This document shows positions 20,201-28,321 of a DNA stretch of 64,000 nt, piece by piece. The notes under the pieces are model-generated. The model did no database searches. It was not told the origin of the DNA and saw only the letters and a program-made list of their open reading frames with translations. Location: contig SVPD01000007.1 of assembly GCA_015066045.1 (NCBI GenBank), positions 1-64,000 of the forward strand, written 5' to 3'. A program made the translations under genes and the position numbers. Each line of letters opens with the position of its first letter. Position 1 is the first letter of the stretch. This DNA is from Oscillospiraceae bacterium (GTDB taxonomy: Bacteria > Bacillota > Clostridia > Oscillospirales > Acutalibacteraceae).

Positions 20201-20477
20201 TTGTTGTATGGAATAAGATGGTGTTGCATATAATAGATATTTGCTTTTTCAGACGTTTTTTCGCCCTCTTGATGTATAATCATACGTCTTCGGGGCGAAG
20301 AAACTGTCTTTGCATCTTACTGCAAAAACCTCCCTTTTCGCTTTATTTGAACAAAGTACACAAAGAAAAGCAGAAAAATTTATAAAAATCATTTGTGAGC
20401 AAATGCTATGAAAAACGAAGAAAAACGAAGAAAAACTGAGCAATTAAAATGTAAATTAAAAAAATACAAAAAAGGTG
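20201..20477. other. intergenic spacer between rplQ and rplM
   Basis: About 280 bp without a supported gene. It contains a loose inverted repeat (TTTCGCCC near 20260 and GGGGCGAA near 20293) and a short tandem repeat of about 9-10 bp (GAAAAACGAA, near 20409-20436). A ~50-bp piece from 20210 resembles sequence at 30262. Confidence 0.5.
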
Positions 20478-20506
20478 TTGACAAATAAAACGGCTTGTGG
20501 TAATAT
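20478..20506 (+). promoter_or_regulatory. strong promoter of rplM-rpsI
   Basis: TTGACA (20478-20483), 17-bp spacer, TAATAT (20501-20506). The leader to the rplM start is only about 30 nt, too short for the classical L13 leader structure. Confidence 0.85.
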
Positions 20507-20544
20507 ATCCGAGCATTAATAATAATCTAATGGAGGAAAAAGTT

Positions 20545-20973
20545 ATGTCAACTTATATGCCCAAAGCAGGCGACATCACCCGTCAGTGGTATATTATCGA
20601 CGCTGAAGGTAAGCACCTCGGTCACGTAGCTGCTAAAGCTGCTGAGCTTCTCAGAGGTAAGCATAAGCCCACCTTCGCTCCCCACGCTGACTGCGGTGAC
20701 CACGTTATCATCATCAATGCTGATAAGGTTGTTCTCACAGGTAAGAAACTCGATCAGAAAATGTACTACCATCACACAGGTTACATCGGTAACATGAAGA
20801 AGGTTAAGTACTCCACACTTATGAAGACTAAGCCCGAATTTGCTATGACAAAGGCTGTCAAGGGTATGATCCCCGACACAGTAATCGGACGTCAGGCTCT
20901 CACCAGACTTCGTGTATATGCAGGTGCAGAACATGCACACGCAGCACAGAAGCCCGAAGCTATCGAACTTTAA
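20545..20973 (+). CDS. rplM: 50S ribosomal protein L13
   Basis: The 142-residue early-assembly protein has the WYIIDAEGKHLGHVAAKAAELLRGKHKP segment in family form. The ATG at 20545 follows GGAGG (20532-20536) by 8 nt; an in-frame start further upstream at 20497 lies inside the promoter and is rejected. It forms an operon with rpsI. Confidence 0.97.
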   Translation: MSTYMPKAGDITRQWYIIDAEGKHLGHVAAKAAELLRGKHKPTFAPHADCGDHVIIINADKVVLTGKKLDQKMYYHHTGYIGNMKKVKYSTLMKTKPEFAMTKAVKGMIPDTVIGRQALTRLRVYAGAEHAHAAQKPEAIEL

Positions 20974-20994
20974 TAGAAAGGGAGGAAAAACAGA

Positions 20995-21393
20995 ATGTAC
21001 GAAACAACTCCGTTCTTCTACGGCACAGGCCGCAGAAAGAAGTCAATCGCAAGAGTACGTGTTTACGCAGGTACAGGTAAAATCACCATCAACGACAGAG
21101 ACATCGACGATTATTTCGGTCTCGAAACACTTAAGCTCATCGTTCGTCAGCCTCTCAATCTTACAGAAACAACTGAGAAGTTTGACATCGTTTGCCGTGT
21201 AACAGGCGGTGGCGTTACAGGCCAGGCCGGTGCTATCCGTCACGGTCTTTCCAGAGCTCTCCTTCAGTATGACGAAGAACTTCGCCCCGCACTTAAGAAG
21301 GCAGGCTTCCTCACTCGTGATCCCAGAATGAAGGAAAGAAAGAAGTACGGTCTCAAAGGCGCCCGTCGTGCACCTCAGTTCTCAAAGAGATAA
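20995..21393 (+). CDS. rpsI: 30S ribosomal protein S9
   Basis: The 132-residue protein ends in the conserved basic tail (RRAPQFSKR) that touches the P-site tRNA anticodon. It follows rplM by 21 nt with a GGGAGG site. The last codons with the stop are present again downstream at 21533, see the repeat entries. Confidence 0.98.
   Translation: MYETTPFFYGTGRRKKSIARVRVYAGTGKITINDRDIDDYFGLETLKLIVRQPLNLTETTEKFDIVCRVTGGGVTGQAGAIRHGLSRALLQYDEELRPALKKAGFLTRDPRMKERKKYGLKGARRAPQFSKR
21379..21393. repeat. left copy of a 15-bp direct repeat at the rpsI end (att-like)
   Basis: TTCTCAAAGAGATAA covers the last four codons and the stop of rpsI. The identical 15-mer is found at 21533-21547, 154 bp downstream, and both copies continue with GCTTT after two differing bases. 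Confidence 0.7.
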
Positions 21394-21411
21394 AAGCTTT
21401 CCCGCTTACTG

Positions 21412-21443
21412 CAGACTCTCGATATTTCGGGAGTCTGTTTTTT
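21412..21443 (+). terminator. terminator after rpsI (inside the duplicated interval)
   Basis: An 11-bp stem (CAGACTCTCGA 21412-21422; 21427-21437) with one G-U pair, TATT loop and a following T-run. Confidence 0.8.
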
Positions 21444-21532
21444 CTTTGGGGAACTTCGGGTCCTCGCAGCGTAGCTGCTGCGGTCACTGCTAAAAACAGT
21501 CCACCGGACTGTTTTATTAACGCAGCGACAGG

Positions 21533-21547
21533 TTCTCAAAGAGATAA
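21533..21547. repeat. right copy of the rpsI-end direct repeat (att-like)
   Basis: Identical to 21379-21393. The 139 bp between the copies contain one terminator, a GCAGC/GCTGC hairpin (near 21465) and a perfect 10-bp hairpin AAAACAGTCC/GGACTGTTTT (near 21493-21515), but no gene. The arrangement is what remains when an element inserts at a gene's 3' end and keeps it intact. Confidence 0.65.
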
Positions 21548-21564
21548 TTGCTTTATCAATTATG

Positions 21565-21599
21565 GTACACTTCCGATTATTCGGAGGTGTACTTTTTTT
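21565..21599 (+). terminator. second terminator after rpsI
   Basis: A 12-bp stem (21565-21576 with 21581-21592, one G-U pair), TTAT loop, then seven T. It lies directly after the second repeat copy, so it is probably the original rpsI terminator. Confidence 0.85.
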
Positions 21600-21720
21600 G
21601 AGTCGCTTTATAAATCGGAAAGAATACGAGAGAAAATCCCGGAAACAGAGAGCTTAAAAATCTTTACTTTACTCCTGCTATGATATATAATGGAGTCAGA
21701 AAAACGCAGGGGGCAATAAT

Positions 21721-22257
21721 TTGAAAAAGGTTTTTATTATAGCACTGGCCTTTGTGCTGATTATATTTGGTTTTATTTTTTCTAAATCAAAACAGGCAGC
21801 ATGGGAGGATGCTTCTCTTGTCGCCACTGAAGCTCTTACAGAGAAAAACACGGGAACAAGGGTTTATTCCTTCAGTGGCTCCGATGAAATCGTGACGGTT
21901 ATGAACGGAACTGTTGTTATCGAAGAGGACGAAGAAACCTTCAGCGGAGGCATTTTAAAGATAAACTCCGAAGAATTTTTCGAAAACGCAGTATCCTGCA
22001 GCACGTCGTTTTATGTTTTGGATAACGGAGAAGAGAAAAACGTAATGACTAACCGTATTATTGATAAGACGGGCGGTAATGTTGTTCTGGACGGCGACGA
22101 TCTGGGCAAAATGAGCGGTCCTGATGCGGTTACGGGATATGATAACGACAGTGCCGAGAAGCTGATGAAAAATCTTTTTTTCGAGATAAAAATCGTAAAT
22201 GCTGACGGCGAGGAAAAAAGTCATCAGCTTCAGCTGGAGGTTGTCGAGGTAAACTAA
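21721..22257 (+). CDS. small secreted or membrane-anchored protein, unknown
   Basis: The 178-residue product has an N-terminal hydrophobic segment (about residues 4-20) and an outside part rich in Glu, Asp and Gly with beta-strand character. It is not recognised. It begins at TTG 21721 after an AGGGGG site and a possible promoter lies near 21680 (TATGATATATAATGG). It is a single gene between two terminators. Confidence 0.65.
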   Translation: MKKVFIIALAFVLIIFGFIFSKSKQAAWEDASLVATEALTEKNTGTRVYSFSGSDEIVTVMNGTVVIEEDEETFSGGILKINSEEFFENAVSCSTSFYVLDNGEEKNVMTNRIIDKTGGNVVLDGDDLGKMSGPDAVTGYDNDSAEKLMKNLFFEIKIVNADGEEKSHQLQLEVVEVN

Positions 22258-22262
22258 AAAAG

Positions 22263-22302
22263 CCCTATGGTCTTAACCGGTAAGGCCATAGGGTGTTTTT
22301 TA
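22263..22302. terminator. bidirectional terminator
   Basis: Perfect 8-bp stem CCCTATGG (22263-22270) and CCATAGGG (22286-22293) with T-run on the plus strand and an A-rich run before it (T-run on the minus strand). It serves the converging genes on both sides. Confidence 0.85.
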
Positions 22303-22316
22303 GTTATGTATATTTA

Positions 22317-23825
22317 TCAGCTGAATAGCTTTTTAATCAGAGCAGTGAAGGTCTCGAAAAGAGCGGCCAAGAAGCGGAAAAGACGGGCGAGAGGAGAGTC
22401 ATTCTCTTTTTGCTCGGGCTCCGAGGTATCCTTTACGAGAGTGTAGTTCTCTGTTTCGAAGGTGCAGAATCTGCCGAATTCTGTGTCGTCACAGGTGAGC
22501 TCCTTTTCAGCGAAAAGGAATAAGTTATAGTAATCATCCGTAAAGTGCGTTTCGAAATGGCCTGAATCCTTTATAAACCAGGTCTGCTCGGGGAAAAGAC
22601 AGGTAGAAGCGTTTACCGTTCTGTCGGGTGAGATGTACTTAGCATCCACACCTTCTGTTTCCTCTTCGGTGAAATATGTACCTACGGGAGCGGTGGTGGC
22701 ACCGAGTGAGCTTGCCTTGGTCTCGATAACCGTGTCACCCATCAGGTCGGAGGCATCGGTGAGAGGGAAGGCGGGTGAGCCGTAGCGTGAAAGAACGGCG
22801 AAATTACCCACACTGTCGAAGGCTCTGAGAGTTACTTCTTTGTTTGCTCTGACCAGAGCGTTGTATTCCTCTACTCTGCCTCTGAGAACGGAAAGGTCCT
22901 GCTCTTTGAGAATATCATCGAAGATGTAAGCCATAGCCTCATCTATCTGACTGTCGGGAACCATAGCCCATATAGCGGGCCAGTAGCCGAAAAGGGGAGC
23001 GAGGGTTTCTTTGTATACTGCGGGGGCGAGCACCTCGATAGCCTCGTCGAGAAAATCCACTACTGTACCGGGAATGTCAGCCAGCTCTAAAACTCCGTAA
23101 ACACCGGAAATGAGCTTAGCATATTCATTTTCACCCAGAGTGCTTTCGAGGAAATAGCCGAGGAACTCTGCGTCGAGAGTAACCTTGCCTGTCATAAGAT
23201 TACCTACCACTGCCACACCGTCACATGCGGGAGAGTCGAAAACGATGGCGGAAATCTTTTCGTTTCCGTATTTGGCAAGGTAGGCGAGAATGAGGTTGCT
23301 GCCGAAGGAGTGTGCGGAAAGAGCTAACTTTTCGCAGCCGCTTTCTGCGAGAACATAATCAATATATTCGGCAAGGTCGTCTGCTATATCTACCATATCT
23401 CCTCTCCAGTCAAAGCGGAAGGTAAGCTCAGAGGAGGCGGTTACGTTTTCGGGTGTGGCATCGAAAATAATACCCGAGCCCTCTTTGGCATCGCCGGTGC
23501 TTTCATTAAACCAGTGAGGGAAAAGCTGCTCATTTATCTTTTCGCATACATCGGTAGCGAGCTTATCCGTGTCACGGTCCACACAGAAATTCAGAAGAGC
23601 GGGCACGAATTCATCTTTTACGAAATCAATCACCACATCAGTCGAGGGAAGCACAAGCAGTGTGTCGGGATCATTCAAATCACCGTAAACATTGCTGGAA
23701 TAAAAGCCGGGGATATGAACTACGGGGCAGTCTTTTTCCGACTCCGCAGCAAAGGCAGTGCCTGTCACTGAAAAGACCATCATCATGGCAAGACAGAGAC
23801 TTAAAATTTTCTTTGAAAGCTTCAT
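22317..23825 (-). CDS. secreted lipase-like alpha/beta hydrolase
   Basis: The 502-residue protein has a clear signal peptide (about residues 1-27, ending AFAA). The nucleophile motif is A171-H-S173-F-G175, the AxSxG form also known from Bacillus lipase A, so an esterase/lipase role on the cell outside is likely. An oxyanion-type HIPGF segment lies near residue 37. The C-terminus (about 475-502) is a strongly amphipathic stretch (LFRFLAALFETFTALIKKLF) that may bind membrane or cell wall. An AGGAGA site precedes the ATG. Substrate unknown. Confidence 0.8.
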   Translation of the reverse strand: MKLSKKILSLCLAMMMVFSVTGTAFAAESEKDCPVVHIPGFYSSNVYGDLNDPDTLLVLPSTDVVIDFVKDEFVPALLNFCVDRDTDKLATDVCEKINEQLFPHWFNESTGDAKEGSGIIFDATPENVTASSELTFRFDWRGDMVDIADDLAEYIDYVLAESGCEKLALSAHSFGSNLILAYLAKYGNEKISAIVFDSPACDGVAVVGNLMTGKVTLDAEFLGYFLESTLGENEYAKLISGVYGVLELADIPGTVVDFLDEAIEVLAPAVYKETLAPLFGYWPAIWAMVPDSQIDEAMAYIFDDILKEQDLSVLRGRVEEYNALVRANKEVTLRAFDSVGNFAVLSRYGSPAFPLTDASDLMGDTVIETKASSLGATTAPVGTYFTEEETEGVDAKYISPDRTVNASTCLFPEQTWFIKDSGHFETHFTDDYYNLFLFAEKELTCDDTEFGRFCTFETENYTLVKDTSEPEQKENDSPLARLFRFLAALFETFTALIKKLFS

Positions 23826-23896
23826 AGGAATCTCTCCTTTTTTATTGATAAGAATACTATACTATAATTATCCCTCTGTGTCAATTACAGGGCAAA

Positions 23897-23937
23897 AGAA
23901 AAAGGACTTCTGCGGATTTTTAAATCCAAAGAAGCCC
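23897..23937 (-). terminator. terminator of the two-component operon
   Basis: On the minus strand, GGGCTTCT-TT-GGATTT pairs with AAATCC-GC-AGAAGTCC, followed by TTTTTC. It lies downstream of the histidine kinase gene. Confidence 0.8.
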
Positions 23938-23990
23938 TCTGTTTATCTTGGTTTATGCGGTCTGCGCTTTTTTTACAGTCTCGGTGTGAT

Positions 23991-25553
23991 TTATAATTTT
24001 CCTCTGACGGTAAAGCTTACGCCGTTGTCTGTGCTTTTGCAGCCGTAGCTATAGCCGTGACAGTCGAAGATTCTCTTGCAGATGGGAAGTCCCATTCCCG
24101 CAGATGATCCGTCTCTCGTTCGTGAAATGTCCTGCCTTTCGAAAAGATTCCAGATGTTTTCTGCCGTTTCCTCGTTTAAAGGCTCACAGGTGTTGAAAAC
24201 CTCTAAGGTGAAGCTGCCCTTTTCCTCTTTTAGCGTGACGGTGATTTTCTTTTCTCCCGTGGTGTATTTGACGGCGTTTGAAAGGTAGTTATCCACGGCT
24301 AAGGCCATCAGCTTCGGGTTGCAGCTTACGATAATATCCTTTTCAGTCTTAAGAGCTATTTCCGCACCTGACGAACGGGCGAAAGGAAGATATTTATTTA
24401 CCTCTTCTTTAACTAATGCCGTCAGATTGCAGCTTTCCTTTTCGATTTTATCCGTAGAGGAAAGTCGGTTAAAGGTCAGCAGAGAGGTGACGATGTCATT
24501 CATTCTGAGTGCTTCCTCGTAGACGGATTTTATGTATTCATCCTTTTTATCCTCTACGGCACCCTCTAAAATGCATTCACACTGATTCTGTATAACCGCC
24601 AGGGGTGTTTTCAGCTCGTGGGCGGCGGCAGAGATAAAGGCACGCTTGGATTTTTCGAGCTCTTCCTTTTTCTTTAAGTATTTCATAGAGAAAATGAGAA
24701 GAAACACCGTGGGTAAAGTAAAGGCAAAAAGCAGCAGTATTTCGGTGAGCAGGAAATACGGCGAGGTTAAAGCACGTGTATAGGGATTTTTCTTTACTGC
24801 CACATAAAGCTGATAACTGTTTCCTTCACCGATTTCTACAGGGAAAAGCATACTGCCCGTAGTGGTGGTATATTGGGTGCCACGGTACATTTCATCGTCG
24901 AGCTTTTCTCGGAGCATTTCAGTGTAATTTTTTTCGAAAAGGCTTTCACCCTCTCCCCACAGACTAAAGTAAATGTTATAAAGGTTATCTTTAAAGGTTT
25001 TAGTTGGCTCATTATCTGTGAAATAAAAGGATTTGGCTTTTTTCGTGCCTGAACATTCCAGACAGATTTCTACGGGAATATATGTATCTCCTTCCTGATT
25101 AAAGGAGATGTATTTTACGGATGAATTTGAGTTGAAATATCTGAACCTCAGCATTTCCTTTCGCAGGGAGGATGTCATATATTCTTCTAATTTGAAAAAG
25201 TAGCATTTTTGGATATCTGCATCGGTCGAGTCTATAAATACGGCAGTTTCGCCCAGTGAAATGATGCGTTTATCTTCATCGAGAACCGCTGTCTGATGAG
25301 GACTTGCTGAAATCCAACGGTCAGCAATAAAAGCTATGTAATCGGCAGCGGAAATACCGGAAGCTTCCAACCGCACCGACAAAGCCTTGTCTCTGCGCAG
25401 AAAATTCTGTACTCCGGAAATAATTTCATTTGGGGTGCTATGAATATCTGAACGTATGTTTTTATATGAGGCAGCATAATTGGCGAAACTTGAGACCGAA
25501 AAAAAGAAAAGAGATAATGCGATTATTATTAAACGCAGCTTTTTTCTGTTCAT
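23991..25553 (-). CDS. sensor histidine kinase
   Basis: The 520-residue membrane kinase has membrane segments at about 7-24 and 268-292, with a ~240-residue outside sensor part between them. The cytoplasmic part has the H-box (AAHELKTPLAV, phosphorylated H312), the N-box NYLSNAVKYT and the G-box GMGLPICKRI. I see no clear HAMP domain, so the kinase domain follows membrane segment 2 almost directly. Its start overlaps the regulator stop by 4 nt (ATGA), so both are translated together. The signal is unknown. Confidence 0.93.
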   Translation of the reverse strand: MNRKKLRLIIIALSLFFFSVSSFANYAASYKNIRSDIHSTPNEIISGVQNFLRRDKALSVRLEASGISAADYIAFIADRWISASPHQTAVLDEDKRIISLGETAVFIDSTDADIQKCYFFKLEEYMTSSLRKEMLRFRYFNSNSSVKYISFNQEGDTYIPVEICLECSGTKKAKSFYFTDNEPTKTFKDNLYNIYFSLWGEGESLFEKNYTEMLREKLDDEMYRGTQYTTTTGSMLFPVEIGEGNSYQLYVAVKKNPYTRALTSPYFLLTEILLLFAFTLPTVFLLIFSMKYLKKKEELEKSKRAFISAAAHELKTPLAVIQNQCECILEGAVEDKKDEYIKSVYEEALRMNDIVTSLLTFNRLSSTDKIEKESCNLTALVKEEVNKYLPFARSSGAEIALKTEKDIIVSCNPKLMALAVDNYLSNAVKYTTGEKKITVTLKEEKGSFTLEVFNTCEPLNEETAENIWNLFERQDISRTRDGSSAGMGLPICKRIFDCHGYSYGCKSTDNGVSFTVRGKL

Positions 25554-26227
25554 TTTTCATCCTCCTTTTTAAAGGCGTAGCCTGAGCCGATGACTGTTTT
25601 CACCGAGTCGGCGTGCTCTCTTAAAGCCTTTCTTATTCTCTTTATGTGGGTATCGACTACTCTTTCGTCGCCGTCGTAATCATAACCCCATATTTTTCTG
25701 AGAATTACCTCACGGGAAAGAACATTGCCCTTGTTTTCCATTAAAAGAGCCAGAAGCTCGAAATCCTTTGATGCAAAAATCACTTCTCTTTCGCCGCAGA
25801 AAACCTGCCGTGTGCCGTAATCGAGGGTGAGGCCTCTGAGGGTGAGACGCTTTTGCGGGTTTATGCCCTTATGTCTGTTTACGGTGGTAATTATCTTTTC
25901 CGTCAGCACCGACAGTGGGAAGGGCTTTATGATGTAGTCGTCACCGCCGAGTCTGTATCCTCTCAGAAGGTCCTCCTCTTCGCCCAATGCGGAAAGAAAG
26001 ATTACGGGTGTGTCGGAAAATTTACGTATTTCCCTGCAGGCAGTAAGACCGTCCGTAAAAGGCATAAGCACATCGAGGATAATCAGGTCGAAGTCCTTTT
26101 CTTCGGCTTTTTCTATTGCTTCTCTACCGTTCGAGGCCGTGTCAACAGAAAAGCCTTTGGCAGTGAAATAATCATAAAGGGTGGTGCGGATTTTTATTTC
26201 GTCGTCGCAAACGAGAATTTTAAGCAT
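25550..26227 (-). CDS. OmpR-family response regulator
   Basis: The 225-residue protein has a receiver domain with the acidic pair near D8-D9 and phospho-acceptor D52 (LIILDVLMP), and a C-terminal winged-helix DNA-binding domain (about 125-222). The ATG at 26227 is chosen because AAAGGAG is 9 nt upstream; an ATG at 26236 abuts the ribosome binding site. It is the partner of the kinase that overlaps its stop codon. Target genes are unknown; the lipase-like gene next door is one possibility only by position. Confidence 0.95.
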   Translation of the reverse strand: MLKILVCDDEIKIRTTLYDYFTAKGFSVDTASNGREAIEKAEEKDFDLIILDVLMPFTDGLTACREIRKFSDTPVIFLSALGEEEDLLRGYRLGGDDYIIKPFPLSVLTEKIITTVNRHKGINPQKRLTLRGLTLDYGTRQVFCGEREVIFASKDFELLALLMENKGNVLSREVILRKIWGYDYDGDERVVDTHIKRIRKALREHADSVKTVIGSGYAFKKEDEK

Positions 26228-26311
26228 TGGTATCATCTCCTTTCGTCATTATAATACAGGCAGGGTATGTATTCCAAGTGTCACGGAGAAAACTTTTTGA
26301 TTTTTTCATTA

Positions 26312-26346
26312 TAAAAAAATCTCCTCCGCTGAAAAACGGAGGAGAA
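26312..26346 (-). terminator. terminator of ackA
   Basis: Perfect 9-bp stem TCTCCTCCG (26320-26328) and CGGAGGAGA (26337-26345), followed on the minus strand by a run of seven T. Confidence 0.85.
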
Positions 26347-26363
26347 AAAACTGTTTCAGAAAA

Positions 26364-27629
26364 TTATTTGGTTAATTCATAGGTATCCTGTGCGATAAGG
26401 AGCTCCTCATCGGTGGGAATAACGAGAAGCTTGAGGGCAGAGTCCTCTGTGGAAATCTCGATTTCCTTGCCTCTTACGCTGTTTGCTTCCTCGCAGATGG
26501 CTGTGCCCATAAAGCCGAGCTTTTCTGCTACTCTTGTGCGGTAGTGGGGGTTGTTTTCACCGATGCCGCCCGTGAATACTACTGCATCCACGCCGCCCAT
26601 AGCAGCTGCGAAGCCGCCGATGTATTTAACGAGCTGGTGACAGAGCATAGACTCTACGAGCTGAGCTCTCTTGTCTCCGTTCTTTGAACGTCCCTCGATG
26701 GTTCTGTTATCGCTGGTAGCGGTGCCTTCGATTTCTTTCCAGTTTTCGTCATATTCTGCGGTAAGGCCGAGCATACCTGACTTTTTATTGAGAATATTGT
26801 CTACTTCCTTGGCGGTGAGGTTTTCTCTCTCGCAGAGAACTGCGATGATAGCGGGATCGATGGAGCCGGAGCGTGTACCCATCATTATACCCTCGAGAGG
26901 AGTAAGTCCCATGGTAGTGTCGAAGCATTTGCCGCCCTTGATAGCAGAGATGGAGGAGCCGTTGCCGAGATGGCAGGTGACTACTCTGAGCTCGTCTGCG
27001 TTATATTTGCCGGGATACTTTTTCATAAGGAAATCAGTGGTACGGGCAGAAACATATCTGTGGCTGGTGCCGTGGAAGCCGTAGCGTCTGATGCCGTGCT
27101 GGAGATAGTATTTGTAGGGCAGAGCATACATATATGCGTAGTCGGGGATGGTCTGATGGAAGGCGGTGTCGAAAACTGCTACCTGAGGAATACCCTTCAT
27201 AATTTCTTCGCATACCTCGATACCCATAAGGTTTGCGGGGTTGTGAAGAGGGCCGAGGGGGATGCACTTTCTGATAGCTGCCTTTACGTCCTCTGTAACT
27301 ACTACGCTGCCGCTGAACTCTTCACCGCCGTGAAGAACACGGTGACCTACTGCCGAAATGTCGTTCATTGACTCGAGAACGCCGTTTTCCTTATCGGTAA
27401 GAGTTTCGAGCAGAATGGTGATAGCGTCGTGGTGGTCCTTGGCTTCGACGGGCTTTTTGTCGAGAAGCTTGACCTCTTCGCCGTCCTTGTCGATTTTGTG
27501 TGTGAAAGTACAGGCTGTGCCTATCTGCTCAAAGATACCCTTTGCGAGAACCTTGGCTTCGGGCATTTCGAAAACCTGATACTTTAATGAAGAAGAACCT
27601 GCATTGATGATTAATTCTTTAAAGCTCAT
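26364..27629 (-). CDS. ackA: acetate kinase
   Basis: The 421-residue enzyme makes ATP and acetate from acetyl phosphate and ADP, a main energy step in fermenting bacteria. Visible motifs are the phosphate-binding NAGSSSLKYQ at the N-terminus, the HRVLHGG and DTAFHQT segments, and HLGNGSSI. The ATG at 27629 is used; a GTG three codons upstream overlaps the GAGAGGTG site. The usual partner pta is not adjacent. It is a single-gene unit with its own terminator. Confidence 0.96.
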   Translation of the reverse strand: MSFKELIINAGSSSLKYQVFEMPEAKVLAKGIFEQIGTACTFTHKIDKDGEEVKLLDKKPVEAKDHHDAITILLETLTDKENGVLESMNDISAVGHRVLHGGEEFSGSVVVTEDVKAAIRKCIPLGPLHNPANLMGIEVCEEIMKGIPQVAVFDTAFHQTIPDYAYMYALPYKYYLQHGIRRYGFHGTSHRYVSARTTDFLMKKYPGKYNADELRVVTCHLGNGSSISAIKGGKCFDTTMGLTPLEGIMMGTRSGSIDPAIIAVLCERENLTAKEVDNILNKKSGMLGLTAEYDENWKEIEGTATSDNRTIEGRSKNGDKRAQLVESMLCHQLVKYIGGFAAAMGGVDAVVFTGGIGENNPHYRTRVAEKLGFMGTAICEEANSVRGKEIEISTEDSALKLLVIPTDEELLIAQDTYELTK

Positions 27630-27892
27630 TTTTTGCACCTCTCAAAAATAATAATTATCGTTTCTTTTGGCATAATTTGCCTTAACTCATTTATTATATC
27701 ACATTGTTTTTTATTTTTCCACTGTTTAGATGCTTTTATTTATTATAATCTGAATAAAAATTACGGTTATGAGGTGTGAAAGGGTTAATATTGTATGTTT
27801 TGTATAAAAGACGGCGTATATTATGGTAAAGATGTATGATGCAAGAGTTAAAAGGCACAAAAAAATGAAAATTTATTTGTTTAGTTTGGATA

Positions 27893-27921
27893 TTGAAAAG
27901 TAAGTCACGGGGTGGTAGAAT
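27893..27921 (+). promoter_or_regulatory. possible promoter of a small RNA
   Basis: TTGAAA (27893-27898), 17-bp spacer, TAGAAT (27916-27921). No gene starts downstream before the terminator-like hairpin at 27993. Confidence 0.45.
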
Positions 27922-27927
27922 ATAACA

Positions 27928-28034
27928 CGTTGACTGAGAGAACTTACAGCAGACAGGCTGCTTTTAAAATGAGAAAATATATGATATGAAGAGCAGAGGT
28001 GTCCTACGGGGGCGCCTCTGTTGCTTTTATTTTA
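27928..28034 (+). ncRNA. candidate small RNA between ackA and the lysine riboswitch
   Basis: About 105 nt between a promoter-like site and a GC-rich hairpin (AGAGGTGTCC and GGGCGCCTCT, about 27994-28019) followed by a T-rich tail. A second hairpin AGCAG/CTGCT lies at 27948-27962. No start codon with a ribosome binding site is present. The 15-mer at 27947-27961 recurs at 34790. Confidence 0.3.
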
Positions 28035-28043
28035 CTTTACCTA

Positions 28044-28071
28044 TTGATTTTTCCGAAAAAGATAGTATAAT
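28044..28071 (+). promoter_or_regulatory. promoter of the lysine-riboswitch transcript
   Basis: TTGATT (28044-28049), 16-bp spacer, TATAAT (28066-28071), ending about 10 bp before the aptamer. Confidence 0.65.
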
Positions 28072-28081
28072 AGTATGCAAT

Positions 28082-28243
28082 AAGATAGAGGTGCACGGAA
28101 TATCAGTAGCTTTTCCGAGACTCACGACAGTCTGTGAAAAAAGGCGAAAGGCTTTCGTGCCGAAGCGGGAACCCTGTCTGTGAGGGCTTTCGCTGGGCGG
28201 CGGGATAATATCCTGCCGACTGTCGCAATGCGGAGAGCTATCG
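28082..28243 (+). promoter_or_regulatory. lysine riboswitch (L-box) aptamer
   Basis: The aptamer core is visible in order: AAGATAGAGGTGC, CTGTGAAAAAAGGCGAAAGG, GTGCCGAAGCGGG, GCTGGG, ACTGTCGCAATG and GGAGAGCTATC. P1 is formed by the first GATAG and the last CTATC. This agrees closely with the lysine riboswitch of Bacillus lysC as I recall it. It stands directly upstream of a transporter gene, so lysine should lower its expression. Confidence 0.95.
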
Positions 28244-28268
28244 TGTAAAAGCTGCTTTTGTTTTTATG

Positions 28269-28294
28269 AGGTCTCTGCTTTGAGACCTCTTTTT
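28269..28294 (+). terminator. riboswitch expression platform terminator
   Basis: Perfect 7-bp stem AGGTCTC (28269-28275) and GAGACCT (28282-28288) then CTTTTT. It lies between the aptamer and the start codon at 28322 and is the off-state terminator of the riboswitch. Confidence 0.85.
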
Positions 28295-28321
28295 AAGTTT
28301 AAAGAAAAGGAGATTTTCAAA

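Noticed and set aside
20409..20436. Short tandem repeat of GAAAAACGAA
   Set aside because: Only two to three copies in AT-rich spacer; too short to be a CRISPR or regulatory array.
20201..20544. Looked for an L13 leader RNA before rplM
   Set aside because: The promoter is only about 40 bp before the start codon, leaving no room for the known leader.
27986..28183. Short plus-strand frame between ackA and the NhaC-family gene
   Set aside because: It runs through the lysine riboswitch aptamer, which explains the conservation of this stretch better than a protein.
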